Positions 17,853 through 27,964 are shown, counted from the stretch's first letter. The stretch is DNA of 64,000 nucleotides from an endosymbiont of Galathealinum brachiosum (GCA_003349885.1 QFXC01000013.1:186001-250000); one strand, 5' to 3'. Notes: generated by a model not told the origin, from the letters alone. Program-made: numbers and translations.

Positions 17853-20800
17853 TTAAGACACCTTCCTGTTTTCAAACAAAGCATTCAATGTCTGTTTGTT
17901 TTCCAGGGATTCTACTTTTATATTACCTTGTTTTTCAACTTCAGATTCTGGCTTAGTTTCAGGAATTCCATCTGGCTTAACAGGTTCAGGCAACTGAACA
18001 GGTAAATTTGATTCCTTAAGTACAGGTAAAATTGTTTCCACATATTCTACTGCTTCTTCAGGCTTAGCGTACCTGGCCGGTAACAACACGGCTAATTTTT
18101 CGATACTTTCATCTATCCATTTATTGTAAATACCTAAATCAAGTAACTCCATATTCTTTTCATGCACTGTAATTGATTTTTCTTCAAACGGATAAATCTG
18201 TTCTTCGAGAACCAGCTCATACTGTTCCAACTGCTCTTCGGTTAAATTTGTAGGTCTCTCAGAATTCATCAAAGCACGACTAAAATGATAATATATTTCA
18301 GCAATTTCATAGGTGGCGGCCGCAGTAACAATTCCAACTTCATAATCAACCAGCTTGGTTAAAGTAGCAATTGCCTTTTTCATACGCTTTTTCTTTTTAT
18401 TAAGGTTTTTCTTAAACGGCTTTTTAAGCTCTACAAGTTTAAACCTTCTTATATCAGGCTGAGCTAAAACAAGCGATGCACTTGCTGCTAGAAAACGCGT
18501 TCTATCTGTACGCTCCTTACCTGCTTTTAAATCAATCGCAACGATCCACTGCAATTGTTTAACATAAAGCTTTTTGCTTTTATTTAACTTATAAATATTT
18601 GCTATATTATTTCGCATTTCCAGTGCGTTTTCGACAGGTTTAGGAAAATACTTTACATAGCGAACATATACATTAAGCGCTTTATTTCTATCTCCTGCCT
18701 TTTCATAAAGCTCAGCCGCCTGCTGTAAAGCCTCACGTCGCAAACCTTTATCTTTGGTCTCTCTTTCAATTCGTTCAAACTCAGCCGCCGCGAGTAATAA
18801 CTTCCCGTCTTCTTTATATACAATCGCCAGCTTTTTAGTCACATCAGTCTGAAGTTTGTTTTTGGGATATTGTTTTCTAAACCCTTCCAAAACTTCCGCT
18901 GCTTTTGACCAGTCTTTCAGACTGATCAAAGCTGCTGCTGCATCATATTCCGCCGTAGGGCGAATTTTTGACGTCGGAGCCGCAGTTGCTATACGGAGAA
19001 AATGATTTGCAGCAGCGCGATGATCTTTAAGCTTACGTGCCTGCTCACCCTGTTTATAAATAGACGCTGCGAGATTCTCTATTAACTTCCCTCTCTCTTT
19101 ATGTTTCTTGCCCGTCATCATTAACACCTGACTATAAGCAGCCTCGGCGTCAGCATATAATGTCAGATCAAATGATGAGTGAGCCACAATTAACCATGAA
19201 GAACGAATATATTTAGTTTCAATGTTGGGGTACTTTTCTATAACACGACGGCCAATTTTAATCGCCATTGCAAAATCTCTAATCGCATAAAGATCATCTG
19301 TCGCCGCGACCAATACAACTGGCGCCTTTTTATGCTCTGGATATGTTTCACCAAACTTCAATGAACTACGTATTATTTCATGCTTGATAATATTACGCTG
19401 GGATTGATCTGCCTTTTTTAAATATTCACGATATGCAAACACTGCAGCATAACCCGCTTCAGATGATTTTTCATGCCTTTCATAATTATATGATGTACGC
19501 TCATACTCTAATGCAGCCCCTCTGAAGTTTTTATTTTCAAGCAATAATTCAGCTAACTGAAAATTAATACCGGGAGCCTGTAAATCTTCAGGAAATGAAT
19601 CAAGAAATTCACGATACCATCGAGTCGCTTCCAGAAAATTTTCTTTTCTAAATTTTCTTAAACGCCTGTTCTGGTACAAAGCATGATAATGATTCGCAAG
19701 ATCGGTCAGATTCGCTTTTAAAAATACGATAACATCTGGATACACAGTTATATCAAAAAATGTCCAGTAATTTGCCCTTAAACCATAAGTTGTTGCAAAG
19801 TTCTTTTTCGAGTCTACAACTAACTTTGGAAAACCACCCTGCAGATAAATTTCAATTACTCTGATATGAAAATGTGGTGAAACTTTATTTAACGGATTTC
19901 GTTCCACATAAGAGTTATAAGAGCCAGCGGCATCTGCATATCTTCGTTTGCTCAAATAATATTCACCCAGATGGCTATAAATACTAGCCTCATAAAGTCT
20001 TGCTCCATGGGTTTCAAAATATTTAACAACCTCTTCAGGCCCACCAAGATATGAAAAACTTAAACTGATAACTCGATAGGTATCTTCTATACGTTTACGT
20101 TCAATTTTGTCATTTATCTGCTCAAAGTCATATCCAATTGATATTTTATAATCCAATAAACCTATAAAATCATGAAGTGCCTCTTCATAAAGGTCCTGCT
20201 TAAAGAATGCCCAGCCCTGTTTATATAATGCCAGATCATAAAACGCCGAACTTATACCAAAATCAATAACAGCCTGATAGGCCTCTTCAGAATCAAGATA
20301 TTTTTTTCGAGTAAAAAAATACTCCGCGCGCCTAAACTGCGCCTCATCTATATGTCTAGAATTAGGATATTCTTTTACTAGACGATTTAAAACTGTCATA
20401 GCTTTATCTACTTCACCTATTTCTTCATATGCGCGAGATAACTGATACAAAACCTGATCATTTCGATCATAATGAGGATACTTAACTAACAGACCTTTAT
20501 ATAATTCTATCGCTTCCTGAGCTCCTGCAGATGCCAGATCTTCTGCTACTGCTGCATCTGCAGCTACCACTGCTTTGTCTTTACTTCCTTTTAAATCAAT
20601 TTTTTCAGTTGTACGCTTTTCAAAATCTTTCTGTGATTCAGCTACACTTGCAATCGATTTTTCTTTACTCTGAAGTTCTTTAACTGTTGCATCTTCAGTT
20701 ATTACTTCAGTTTCAGCTTTTTCATCCGTATCATCTCCAGCGACAACTGAAGCTGCGATAGCACCTGCTACAACCGGCTCCACTGAACCACCACTACTTG

Positions 20801-21125
20801 TTACTCCTGTAACTTTACCCGCAATAGCGCCTGTAGAAACAGCAGTATCAACACCTCCACTAAATGAGCTGTATTCTTTCTCAATTTTTAGATCTGCAAG
20901 TCGTCGCAATGCCTCTGGTGTCATTGCTGTTTCCGGCGTTTCTTCAAGAAACTTCTGGTAACTTTCCATTGCTTTATCAAGACTACCGGATATTTCAGCC
21001 TCTTTTAAATCAAGATCAACTTCTTCAAGACTTGCTAACGTCTGTTTATCAGCACCTGTAACGCAGCTAACTAGTACAGGTAAGAAAGCTATGTATAAAA
21101 ATATTTTTTTAATATGAATAAACAT
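17853..21125 (-). CDS. Large TPR-repeat lipoprotein (1090 aa)
   Basis: Lipobox LVSC at residues 18-21 predicts a lipoprotein. From about residue 200 to 960 the protein is a run of TPR/Sel1-like helical hairpins (YPHYDRNDQVLYQLSRAYEE, AQFRRAEYFF, EAEAAYSQVLMMTG and others), a long solenoid. Residues about 85-200 are a low-complexity Ala/Val/Gly/Asp/Glu-rich insertion between the first TPR and the main array. The C-terminus from about 1030 is Pro/Glu/Lys-rich. The start overlaps the preceding stop by one base (TAATG). Long periplasmic TPR proteins are hallmark partners of Agl-Glt motors, but TPR solenoids are generic protein-binding scaffolds, so the role rests on operon context. Confidence 0.75.
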   Translation of the reverse strand: MFIHIKKIFLYIAFLPVLVSCVTGADKQTLASLEEVDLDLKEAEISGSLDKAMESYQKFLEETPETAMTPEALRRLADLKIEKEYSSFSGGVDTAVSTGAIAGKVTGVTSSGGSVEPVVAGAIAASVVAGDDTDEKAETEVITEDATVKELQSKEKSIASVAESQKDFEKRTTEKIDLKGSKDKAVVAADAAVAEDLASAGAQEAIELYKGLLVKYPHYDRNDQVLYQLSRAYEEIGEVDKAMTVLNRLVKEYPNSRHIDEAQFRRAEYFFTRKKYLDSEEAYQAVIDFGISSAFYDLALYKQGWAFFKQDLYEEALHDFIGLLDYKISIGYDFEQINDKIERKRIEDTYRVISLSFSYLGGPEEVVKYFETHGARLYEASIYSHLGEYYLSKRRYADAAGSYNSYVERNPLNKVSPHFHIRVIEIYLQGGFPKLVVDSKKNFATTYGLRANYWTFFDITVYPDVIVFLKANLTDLANHYHALYQNRRLRKFRKENFLEATRWYREFLDSFPEDLQAPGINFQLAELLLENKNFRGAALEYERTSYNYERHEKSSEAGYAAVFAYREYLKKADQSQRNIIKHEIIRSSLKFGETYPEHKKAPVVLVAATDDLYAIRDFAMAIKIGRRVIEKYPNIETKYIRSSWLIVAHSSFDLTLYADAEAAYSQVLMMTGKKHKERGKLIENLAASIYKQGEQARKLKDHRAAANHFLRIATAAPTSKIRPTAEYDAAAALISLKDWSKAAEVLEGFRKQYPKNKLQTDVTKKLAIVYKEDGKLLLAAAEFERIERETKDKGLRREALQQAAELYEKAGDRNKALNVYVRYVKYFPKPVENALEMRNNIANIYKLNKSKKLYVKQLQWIVAIDLKAGKERTDRTRFLAASASLVLAQPDIRRFKLVELKKPFKKNLNKKKKRMKKAIATLTKLVDYEVGIVTAAATYEIAEIYYHFSRALMNSERPTNLTEEQLEQYELVLEEQIYPFEEKSITVHEKNMELLDLGIYNKWIDESIEKLAVLLPARYAKPEEAVEYVETILPVLKESNLPVQLPEPVKPDGIPETKPESEVEKQGNIKVESLENKQTLNALFENRKVS

Positions 21126-23143
21126 TACTGAGCAGCCTCATTAATCTTTTCATCGGGCGGCTCTTTAGCAAGTTGCTCTTGCTGATTTTCTTCGGTAGCT
21201 ACACCATCAGTAGACTGCTTTAATACTTTATTTTTCTCAATATTTTCCAGTAATTTCTCTTCTTCAGCTTTTTGTTGTTTCTTTGTTGCACGGTCATAAC
21301 TTTCAGCCAAAGCAAATCGTGCTTTTATTTGATACTCTTCCAGCAAGTTTCTTCTACGCTCAAGCTCGTTCACTGCAAGCGCTTCAATCAACCTTCCCTG
21401 TCTTGCCATAATTCCGTCGACTTTAACCTGCGTTGCCTGAATTTTAGTCTTTAACTGACGAATTGGAATATCATAACCTTCATAACTCTGTGTTGCCGCT
21501 TGACGAGTCCTTACAAATGACTGATAGGCTTTATTTAAATTATTTATATAAACATCTAACGTTTGCATCTGCTTATATGCATTAGTTAGTCTTTCGTGGT
21601 ATGCCTCATTTATTTGCCAGTGTAAAACACCCTTAAGTCGAGCTATTCGCTGGCGAACGTCATCTGTATAATTTTGTGGATTAGTTGATAAATAAAGTTC
21701 AACTTCTGCTAGCCTGTCCTGTATTCCACGCTCTTCAGCTGTGGCCAGGTAATCAGGACGACGTGCTATCACCAGAGACTTTAATCGCTGATCAAGACGG
21801 TCACGCTGGGATAGTCTTAATCGAATACGTGCATCCAGTTTCTTGAATTCTTTTTCAACAACCGGTAACAATGGTTCATAATACTTTCGACGAATTTCTA
21901 TTAATTCGACATAAACATCAAGTGTTGCCAACCAGTATGTCAGGCGCACTCTAAGCTCTGCTAAATCCTGATAATTCTGTAATGATTGTTGAAAATCATT
22001 TGATGCCATTAAAGATAGTATGTAACGTGTTTCAGGCGTTTCCTGTCTATCCCTTAAGTTGTGTAACCAGTTTTTGTCCCGTTCACCTTGTTTATCTAAT
22101 AGTGCATTTAAAAACTTTCCTTCACGCACACTTTTAATTGATGTTTGAAGACGATCTATTTCACTACCAAAATTATCCATGGCCTGACCATATGATAAAG
22201 CTGCCTGGCCATAATAATGCAACTGACCATATGCATACGGAACTGCTAACATAGACTCCTGCACCAACTCATTAGTCACTTCACGCTTTTGTAAAATCCC
22301 CCAGGGTACCAGTGCTTTTTTATATTTTCCCATTGATGCGTTAACCCAGCCCATACCCAGTAGCGCTTTATCTGCGAACGGACCATTTAAACGCACACGA
22401 CTAAAATACTGTTTAGCCTGATCTGGTGAACCGTTCTCTAGCATTCGGTTAGCTAAAGTTAAATTTGCTTTATCTTTTAACGCCTGAATTCCACGATCAT
22501 CACTGCTCATTTTCCCCATTTCGGTCAAAGCAACAATCGCTTTTTTCTCTTCCTGATTCTGTATATAGGCAATACCAAGATTATACAAAATATAACCTTT
22601 ATACTTATCTTCACCCTCTATCGACTTTAATAAAACGATTGCTTCAGAAAATTTTCCTGTAGAAATATAAACCTGTGCACGTAAATAAATTTCATCAACA
22701 CGTAAATCTTCAGCCATTTCACCCTGTATTTTTTCTAAAATATCCAGTGCATTACCAGGTTGATTTTTACGGTAATAAATTTGAGCTAACCGATATGCCG
22801 CTTCGTTACGAATTTTCTGATTTAAACTTGATTCCATTATTGCTTTAATGGCTCTACCTGCACGCTGATGCATACGGTAAGCAAGCTCAAAACTTCCTGC
22901 AGAAAATTCAGCATGATTAATATGCTGATTAAATGGATCTAGCGATGGATTATCAAGTGAATAGAATTGACCCAGTTCAGCATCTAACTTACTGATAGCA
23001 TCGAAGTGTTTATTCTGGAAGGCATAAAATAATGATTCACCATAGAAGATATCTTTAAGCTCTGGAGCTTTATCAATGGTGTTTTCTGCTGTTACATTGA
23101 AAGTAATCAGAGAAATTAAAATAAATTTAGAAAGTCGCAACAT
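21125..23143 (-). CDS. Periplasmic TPR protein with long coiled coil (672 aa)
   Basis: A Sec signal peptide (about residues 1-19, cleavage near VTA-E) is followed by TPR units over about residues 95-330 (NEAAYRLAQIYYRKNQPGNA, YKGYILYNLGIAYIQNQ). The second half (about 400-640) is highly charged and Arg/Gln/Leu-rich, predicted to be long coiled coil, ending in a Lys/Glu-rich tail. No lipobox is visible, so it is probably soluble in the periplasm. It lies 17 bases after the first gene of the operon and overlaps the next by one base. It probably forms a scaffold with the downstream TPR lipoprotein. I cannot name a specific orthologue. Confidence 0.75.
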   Translation of the reverse strand: MLRLSKFILISLITFNVTAENTIDKAPELKDIFYGESLFYAFQNKHFDAISKLDAELGQFYSLDNPSLDPFNQHINHAEFSAGSFELAYRMHQRAGRAIKAIMESSLNQKIRNEAAYRLAQIYYRKNQPGNALDILEKIQGEMAEDLRVDEIYLRAQVYISTGKFSEAIVLLKSIEGEDKYKGYILYNLGIAYIQNQEEKKAIVALTEMGKMSSDDRGIQALKDKANLTLANRMLENGSPDQAKQYFSRVRLNGPFADKALLGMGWVNASMGKYKKALVPWGILQKREVTNELVQESMLAVPYAYGQLHYYGQAALSYGQAMDNFGSEIDRLQTSIKSVREGKFLNALLDKQGERDKNWLHNLRDRQETPETRYILSLMASNDFQQSLQNYQDLAELRVRLTYWLATLDVYVELIEIRRKYYEPLLPVVEKEFKKLDARIRLRLSQRDRLDQRLKSLVIARRPDYLATAEERGIQDRLAEVELYLSTNPQNYTDDVRQRIARLKGVLHWQINEAYHERLTNAYKQMQTLDVYINNLNKAYQSFVRTRQAATQSYEGYDIPIRQLKTKIQATQVKVDGIMARQGRLIEALAVNELERRRNLLEEYQIKARFALAESYDRATKKQQKAEEEKLLENIEKNKVLKQSTDGVATEENQQEQLAKEPPDEKINEAAQ

Positions 23144-23160
23144 TAATTTGAAACTCGGTA

Positions 23161-23685
23161 TTACCAGTCTTTAAACTCTATACCCTGGTCACCCGCATCC
23201 GGCCCTCCAATTTTTATTTCAACAAATTTAGGACCCACCTCTTTTTTTAATATATAACTACTACTACGTTTCATCTCACCACCACTCGCTGCTTTTGCCG
23301 TATAACTAATAACTATTTTGTGGTCGCCAGTTTTAATATTTCCCGTGTAGATTTTCTGTACACCACCCTTTTGCATTGACTCCAGTTCACGGAATGTATA
23401 CAGGTGATGTGCCAGTACTTTATTTTCAAGTTTTATCTGTATTGCATCCAGACGTAAATCTTCTGGATCTGCGAGTGATACAAATAATGCAAATTGGCTA
23501 TTTGATGGAAAAAGTAATTTTTCTTCAAGTTGAAGCAGACTGGCAGTTAAATCTATCACATCCTTTTTAATGTCCTGCACCTGCTCATCAAGACCTTTAA
23601 TCTGATCTTTTGATACATCGGCGGCGATAGCTGAAATGGAATTCAGTATCAGTATTGTAAAGAAAGCTAATATTATTTTGTGCAT
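23161..23685 (-). CDS. Secreted coiled-coil/beta protein, first gene of the TPR-ExbBD operon
   Basis: About 174 residues from the ATG at 23685; an in-frame GTG at 23697 would add four residues and cannot be excluded. A strong signal peptide ends near ISAIAA. It is followed by a short coiled coil (KDQIKGLDEQVQDIKKDV) and then an apparently beta-sandwich domain (residues about 60-165) with HKIVISYTAK and SSYILKKEVGPKFVEIKI. It ends in GIEFKDW. I do not recognise a named family. Position at the head of a nine-gene collinear operon suggests a periplasmic structural or adaptor part of that machine. Confidence 0.65.
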   Translation of the reverse strand: MHKIILAFFTILILNSISAIAADVSKDQIKGLDEQVQDIKKDVIDLTASLLQLEEKLLFPSNSQFALFVSLADPEDLRLDAIQIKLENKVLAHHLYTFRELESMQKGGVQKIYTGNIKTGDHKIVISYTAKAASGGEMKRSSSYILKKEVGPKFVEIKIGGPDAGDQGIEFKDW

Positions 23686-23774
23686 AATGCTACCCACTAC
23701 TTCATCGCTGTGTATTGGACCATATATCCATAACTGTTTCCGCCTACTAACTCACAGTTAAAGCGGTTCTTCTG

Positions 23775-23803
23775 AGTATACATTATGATTTTATATATTT
23801 GAA
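23775..23803 (-). promoter_or_regulatory. Candidate sigma-70 promoter of the TPR-ExbBD operon
   Basis: On the minus strand TTCAAA (4/6) is followed by a 17-base spacer and TATACT (5/6). Transcription would start near 23768, giving a leader of about 80 bases before the first gene. The surrounding DNA is AT-rich, so chance matches are possible. Confidence 0.4.
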
Positions 23804-23955
23804 TCAGGTATTTATGATGTTTTGTTGAGAAGTTATCTTATATTTCAGACCTAAATTAGAAATCACTAATAAAGCTATGGATTATTCTTAATGCTAGTTG
23901 AACTGTTTAGCCGTGATTTTACTGATATAACTACATGCTGACTTTATACTTTTAT

Positions 23956-24070
23956 AGGAATTTGAATTCTATGGTGTCACCTGCCGATAATTCACTCGCT
24001 CGTTTCTTCATAGGAGCATGAATTTTGTATGGTCGCTGCGCTGGCGACACCACAGAATTTTAATCCTCAT
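23956..24070. repeat. Short inverted/direct repeat element between pnp and the TPR operon
   Basis: A roughly 32-base arm around AATTCTATGGTGTCACC (from about 23956) reappears inverted as AATTCTGTGGTGTCGCC (about 24041-24070), with about 23 of 32 positions matching. A third, partial copy in direct orientation (ATAGGAGCATGAATTTTGTA at about 24010) lies inside. It does not code and looks like a small palindromic repeat element. The remainder of the 23698-24115 gap holds the operon promoter candidate and nothing else I can identify. Confidence 0.55.
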
Positions 24071-24115
24071 AAAGCAAGGGACCTGCAAGTCCGCTTACAA
24101 CACAAAGTAACAAGC

Positions 24116-24144
24116 AAAAAAAAGGGGCTAAAAGCCCCTTTTTT
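24116..24144 (-). terminator. Intrinsic terminator of pnp
   Basis: On the minus strand a perfect GGGGCT-AGCCCC stem with a 3-base loop (24124-24138), flanked by an A run and followed by a run of eight T, about 20 bases after the pnp stop codon. A canonical rho-independent terminator. Confidence 0.9.
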
Positions 24145-24165
24145 CAAGTAAAAACAACTAAAAGC

Positions 24166-26253
24166 TTACGCCTCAGCTGCCTCACTAACAGCCTTCATGC
24201 TTAAACGAATTCGACCCTGACGATCAATCTCCAGCACTTTAACCTGAATCTTCTCACCTTCCTTAAGCTTGTCACTCACCTTCTCAACTCGCTCTTCGCA
24301 GATTTGAGAAATATGAACCAGACCTTCTTTACCAGGAAGAATTCGAACAAATGCACCGAAGTCCATAATCTTGATAACTTCACCTTCGTAGATCTTACCT
24401 ACTTCAGCTTCAGCTGTAATCTGCTCGATACGAACTTTAGCAGCTTCAGCATTATCAAAATCACTAGAAGCAATCTTCACATTACCATCATCATCGATAT
24501 CAATCGTCACACCGGTTTCTTCAGTAATTGATTTAATTACTGCACCACCTTTACCGATTACATCGCGAATCTTTTCAGGGTTAATTTTCATTGTTAAATA
24601 ACGTGGTGCGTAATGAGACATTTCTGTACTTGCTTCAGAAATTACCTTATTCATTTCACCCAGGATAAACATACGACCCGCTTTCGCTTGTTCTAATGCT
24701 TTTTCCATTATTTCTTTTGTGATACCAGTAATCTTAATATCCATTTGCAATGCATTAACACCGTTTACTGTACCAGCTACTTTAAAGTCCATATCACCAA
24801 GATGATCTTCATCACCCAGGATATCGCTTAATACTGCGTAACCCTCACCTTCTTTAACTAGGCCCATCGCAATACCTGCGATTGGTGACTTAACAGGAAC
24901 ACCTGCATCCATAAGCGCTAATGAAGTACCACAAACAGAAGCCATTGAGCTTGAACCGTTTGATTCAGTAATTTCAGATACAACACGAATTGAATATGGG
25001 AATTCATCAGTTGTAGGCATACACGCTAAAACACCGCGTTTTGCTAAACGACCATGACCAATTTCACGACGGCCTGGTGTGCCAGTACGACCTGCTTCAC
25101 CCACTGAGAATGGAGGGAAGTTATAGTGCAACATGAAGTTGTCAATGATTTGGCCTTCTAAAGCATCAATTTTTTGAGCATCACGTGATGTGCCAAGCGT
25201 TGTAACAACTAATGCCTGAGTTTCACCACGGGTAAATAATGCAGAGCCGTGAGTCCTAGGAAGAACACCCGTACGTACAGAAATCGCACGAACATCATCT
25301 ACTTTACGACCATCTATACGTGGCTCACCAGCAATGATGCGACCGCGTACGATTGATTTTACAACTTTATCAAATGCGCCTTTCACTTCATCTTTTGTGA
25401 AACCATCATCTGATACTAATTTTTCTACTGCTGCATCACGAACCTTATCAACTGCTGCATAACGATCTAGCTTTTCAGAAATCTGATAAGCCGTAGTTAG
25501 ATCAGCTGTTACTGCATCAGCAACTTGCTTGTTTAAGTCTTCGTTAACAACCGGCGGAGTCCACTCTATTGCAGGAGTACCGACTTCGTCTTTTAATTCT
25601 TGAATAGATTTGATAACCACCTGGAATGCATCATGACCAAACATAACTGCATCAAGCATAATATCTTCAGATAACTGATCAGCTTCTGATTCAACCATTA
25701 GTACAGCATCGCTTGTACCGGCTACCACTAAATCTAATTGAGATTCAGCAAGTTGGCTGTATGTAGGGTTTAAGATGTATTCGCCATCTTTATAACCCAC
25801 ACGACACGCACCAACTGGGCCATCGAATGGCGCACCAGAAATAGCCAATGCCGCTGATGTACCAATTAAGGCTGCAATATCAGGATCGATTTCAGGGTTA
25901 AGTGACATTACTGTACAAATAACCTGAACTTCGTTGGTATAACCTTTAGGGAATAAAGGACGGATAGGTCTATCGATGAGGCGACTAGTCAGAGTTTCTT
26001 TTTCTGATGGACGACCTTCACGCTTGAAGAAGCTTCCTGGAATCTTACCAGCAGCATAAGTACGCTCCTGATAGTTAACAGTAAGTGGGAAAAAATCCCG
26101 AGGCTCTCCACCTTTAACAGCTACGGCGGTACATTGAACTACTGTACCATCCATATCTACCATAACGGCACCTGAAGCTTGACGAGCAATCTCGCCAGTT
26201 TCGATAGTTACGTTATTATCACCAAATTGAAACGATTTTTTAATTGCAGTCAC
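24166..26253 (-). CDS. pnp: Polyribonucleotide nucleotidyltransferase (PNPase)
   Basis: 695 residues, normal PNPase length. It degrades RNA 3' to 5' by phosphorolysis in the cytoplasm and degradosome. Two RNase PH-like halves are separated by an alpha-helical segment (about 215-305); the second carries the active-site [18 protein letters not shown] region. A KH domain follows ([20 protein letters not shown], about 552-612), then an S1 domain (about 619-690). The start is a GTG, giving [11 protein letters not shown]. It is 55 bases downstream of rpsO, the standard rpsO-pnp pairing, and ends in an intrinsic terminator. In E. coli, pnp autoregulates through its leader; I cannot see whether that applies here. 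Confidence 0.97.
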   Translation of the reverse strand: MTAIKKSFQFGDNNVTIETGEIARQASGAVMVDMDGTVVQCTAVAVKGGEPRDFFPLTVNYQERTYAAGKIPGSFFKREGRPSEKETLTSRLIDRPIRPLFPKGYTNEVQVICTVMSLNPEIDPDIAALIGTSAALAISGAPFDGPVGACRVGYKDGEYILNPTYSQLAESQLDLVVAGTSDAVLMVESEADQLSEDIMLDAVMFGHDAFQVVIKSIQELKDEVGTPAIEWTPPVVNEDLNKQVADAVTADLTTAYQISEKLDRYAAVDKVRDAAVEKLVSDDGFTKDEVKGAFDKVVKSIVRGRIIAGEPRIDGRKVDDVRAISVRTGVLPRTHGSALFTRGETQALVVTTLGTSRDAQKIDALEGQIIDNFMLHYNFPPFSVGEAGRTGTPGRREIGHGRLAKRGVLACMPTTDEFPYSIRVVSEITESNGSSSMASVCGTSLALMDAGVPVKSPIAGIAMGLVKEGEGYAVLSDILGDEDHLGDMDFKVAGTVNGVNALQMDIKITGITKEIMEKALEQAKAGRMFILGEMNKVISEASTEMSHYAPRYLTMKINPEKIRDVIGKGGAVIKSITEETGVTIDIDDDGNVKIASSDFDNAEAAKVRIEQITAEAEVGKIYEGEVIKIMDFGAFVRILPGKEGLVHISQICEERVEKVSDKLKEGEKIQVKVLEIDRQGRIRLSMKAVSEAAEA

Positions 26254-26308
26254 AGGTTATACCCTAATTATCTGAATTTATTGAAGCTGATTATACTGGA
26301 AATTACGA

Positions 26309-26578
26309 TTAACGACGTAAGCCAAGATTTGCAATAAGATCTTTATAACGATCTGTATTTTTAGATTTTAAGTAATCCAGTAATTTACGACGCTGGTTTA
26401 CCATACGTAAAAGCCCACGGCGAGAATGGTGATCCTGCTTGTGTTCTTTAAAGTGTTCTGTAAGTTGTACAATACGTGAAGTTAATAAAGCTACCTGTAC
26501 TTCTGGTGAGCCTGTATCGCCTTTAGATTGTGCGTATTTTGTTACTACTTCAGCCTTAGCTGCTGCTGTCATTGACAT
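26309..26578 (-). CDS. rpsO: 30S ribosomal protein S15
   Basis: 89 residues from the ATG at 26578, exactly the family length. An upstream in-frame start would give a 99-residue form, but AGGAG lies 8 nt before the chosen ATG and the S15 alignment begins there. The characteristic [36 protein letters not shown] and final [17 protein letters not shown] segments are present. S15 binds 16S rRNA early in 30S assembly and in enteric bacteria represses its own translation. It is transcribed ahead of pnp. Confidence 0.97.
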   Translation of the reverse strand: MSMTAAAKAEVVTKYAQSKGDTGSPEVQVALLTSRIVQLTEHFKEHKQDHHSRRGLLRMVNQRRKLLDYLKSKNTDRYKDLIANLGLRR

Positions 26579-26620
26579 TGTCAAAACTCCTGACTGTGTG
26601 TGCCTCAAAAATGAAGCGGG

Positions 26621-26648
26621 ATTTTATCATAATTTAGACCTTCTACAA
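26621..26648 (-). promoter_or_regulatory. Candidate rpsO-pnp promoter
   Basis: On the minus strand TTGTAG, 16-base spacer, TAAAAT (5/6 to the -10 consensus). Transcription would start near 26614, about 36 bases before rpsO. The position fits the conserved rpsO promoter in gammaproteobacteria; the -35 match is weak. Confidence 0.45.
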
Positions 26649-26937
26649 AAGCCTAAATTGACCTTAACGCTTGATTAATCAAGGTATTCTCACCCTGAAT
26701 CAATCATTTTTACCGATATCAATCGCATTTATCCAGAGTCAGATCCAGACTTAAAACGATTTGAGTGCGGAGTTTACACTGATCAAGACTATTTATCTCG
26801 ATTTTCCTGCAACGAAATAAATATTTTTAAGATATTAAAGCTTTTGTGCGCTAAAAAACTATGTATTCTGTAAATTAGTCCATTTTTTACCTCCCCCTTA
26901 GAAAAAGAGAGGGCTAAATAGCAATATACTATTCAGA
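26649..26937. other. truB-rpsO intergenic region
   Basis: About 290 bases without a gene. It contains a perfect 14-base palindrome, CTTGATTAATCAAG, at 26670-26683, just upstream of the candidate rpsO promoter. A weak CCTCTC...GGGAGG stem follows truB but lacks a T run, so I do not call it a terminator. Nothing else is recognisable. Confidence 0.5.
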
Positions 26938-27843
26938 CTACAAATTCATCATTCTTTTGGGCGCGACCCGACCATCATCCTGAATCTTACCTATTCCTAT
27001 AAACTGATCACCATCGTATACCCGCACAAGCCCTTCTGTCGGTGCACGAGCTATTTGAACCGGCTGACCCAACTTCATGTAATAGGCACTATCAGGGTCC
27101 AGTTCGACTACTGGCCAATCAGAAATTCCGCTATCCAGATCCAGCAAAAGCCCATCTAACGCATCAAACCCGTCTTCTGCCACATCCATTAACTGATCAA
27201 GTGTAAGCATTCCGGTCTGGTATGGCCCGACAGATGTTCGCCTTAACTCGGTAACATACGCTCCACACCCCAGCTTTTCACCCAGGTCTTCTGCCAATGT
27301 ACGTACATAAGTACCTTTTGAGCAGCGAGTCTCAAGCTCAACTTCACCATTTTCAAATGAAATAACATCTAATGAATAAATAGTTACAGGTCGAGCCTTG
27401 CGCTCGACCTCTATCCCCTGTCGAGCCAGATCATATAATCGTTGACCATCTATTTTCAGGGCAGAATACATGGGCGGCACCTGCATAATATCTCCCGTAA
27501 GCTCGGGTAAATATTTTTCAATGTCAGCTAACTGTATATGCTCAAAAGGACGCTCACTGATGACGTCACCTTCCGCATCACCTGTGGCCGTTACCTGACC
27601 AAGCCTGCATTTAAATCGATATGTTTTGTCCGCATCCAGCAAAAAAGCAGATACTTTAGTCGCTTCACCCAGACATATTGGTAACATCCCCGTTGCCAAT
27701 GGATCAAGACTACCTGTGTGACCCGCTTTATTTGCATCGAACAAACGTTTTACACGTTGCAAAGCATGATTGGATGATATTTTTAGAGGTTTATCCAGAA
27801 GTATAACGCCGTGAATTTTACGACCTTTGTTTTTTCGACCCAT
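26938..27843 (-). CDS. truB: tRNA pseudouridine(55) synthase
   Basis: 301 residues. It converts U55 of the tRNA T-loop to pseudouridine. Motif GVILLDKPLKISSN lies near residue 12 and the catalytic Asp is D47 in GHTGSLDPLATGML. The PPMYSALKIDGQRLYDLARQG and RCSKGTYVRTLAEDLG motifs follow, then a C-terminal PUA-like segment. Start ATG with AGG 8 nt upstream. It follows rbfA in the nusA-infB-rbfA-truB operon, separated by an unusual 121-base spacer with a palindromic insert. Confidence 0.97.
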   Translation of the reverse strand: MGRKNKGRKIHGVILLDKPLKISSNHALQRVKRLFDANKAGHTGSLDPLATGMLPICLGEATKVSAFLLDADKTYRFKCRLGQVTATGDAEGDVISERPFEHIQLADIEKYLPELTGDIMQVPPMYSALKIDGQRLYDLARQGIEVERKARPVTIYSLDVISFENGEVELETRCSKGTYVRTLAEDLGEKLGCGAYVTELRRTSVGPYQTGMLTLDQLMDVAEDGFDALDGLLLDLDSGISDWPVVELDPDSAYYMKLGQPVQIARAPTEGLVRVYDGDQFIGIGKIQDDGRVAPKRMMNL

Positions 27844-27859
27844 GTGTGAAACCTAAAGA

Positions 27860-27964
27860 CTTTTGAAGCAGAGACGCGCAGATACAGGGGCACGCATAAT
27901 ATTTATTTTTCGCGAAGCAAAAACAAAATAAAACGCTGTATCTCTGTGCCTTTTCGCCAAAAAA
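27860..27964. repeat. Palindromic repeat element in the rbfA-truB spacer
   Basis: Imperfect inverted arms, GAAGCAGAGACGCGCAGATA at about 27864-27883 and its partner around CGCTGTATCTCTGTGCC at 27934-27950, flank an AT-rich centre. The GACGCAGAGA-type motif recurs in the infB-rbfA spacer. It is non-coding and fills almost the whole gap. Confidence 0.6.
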
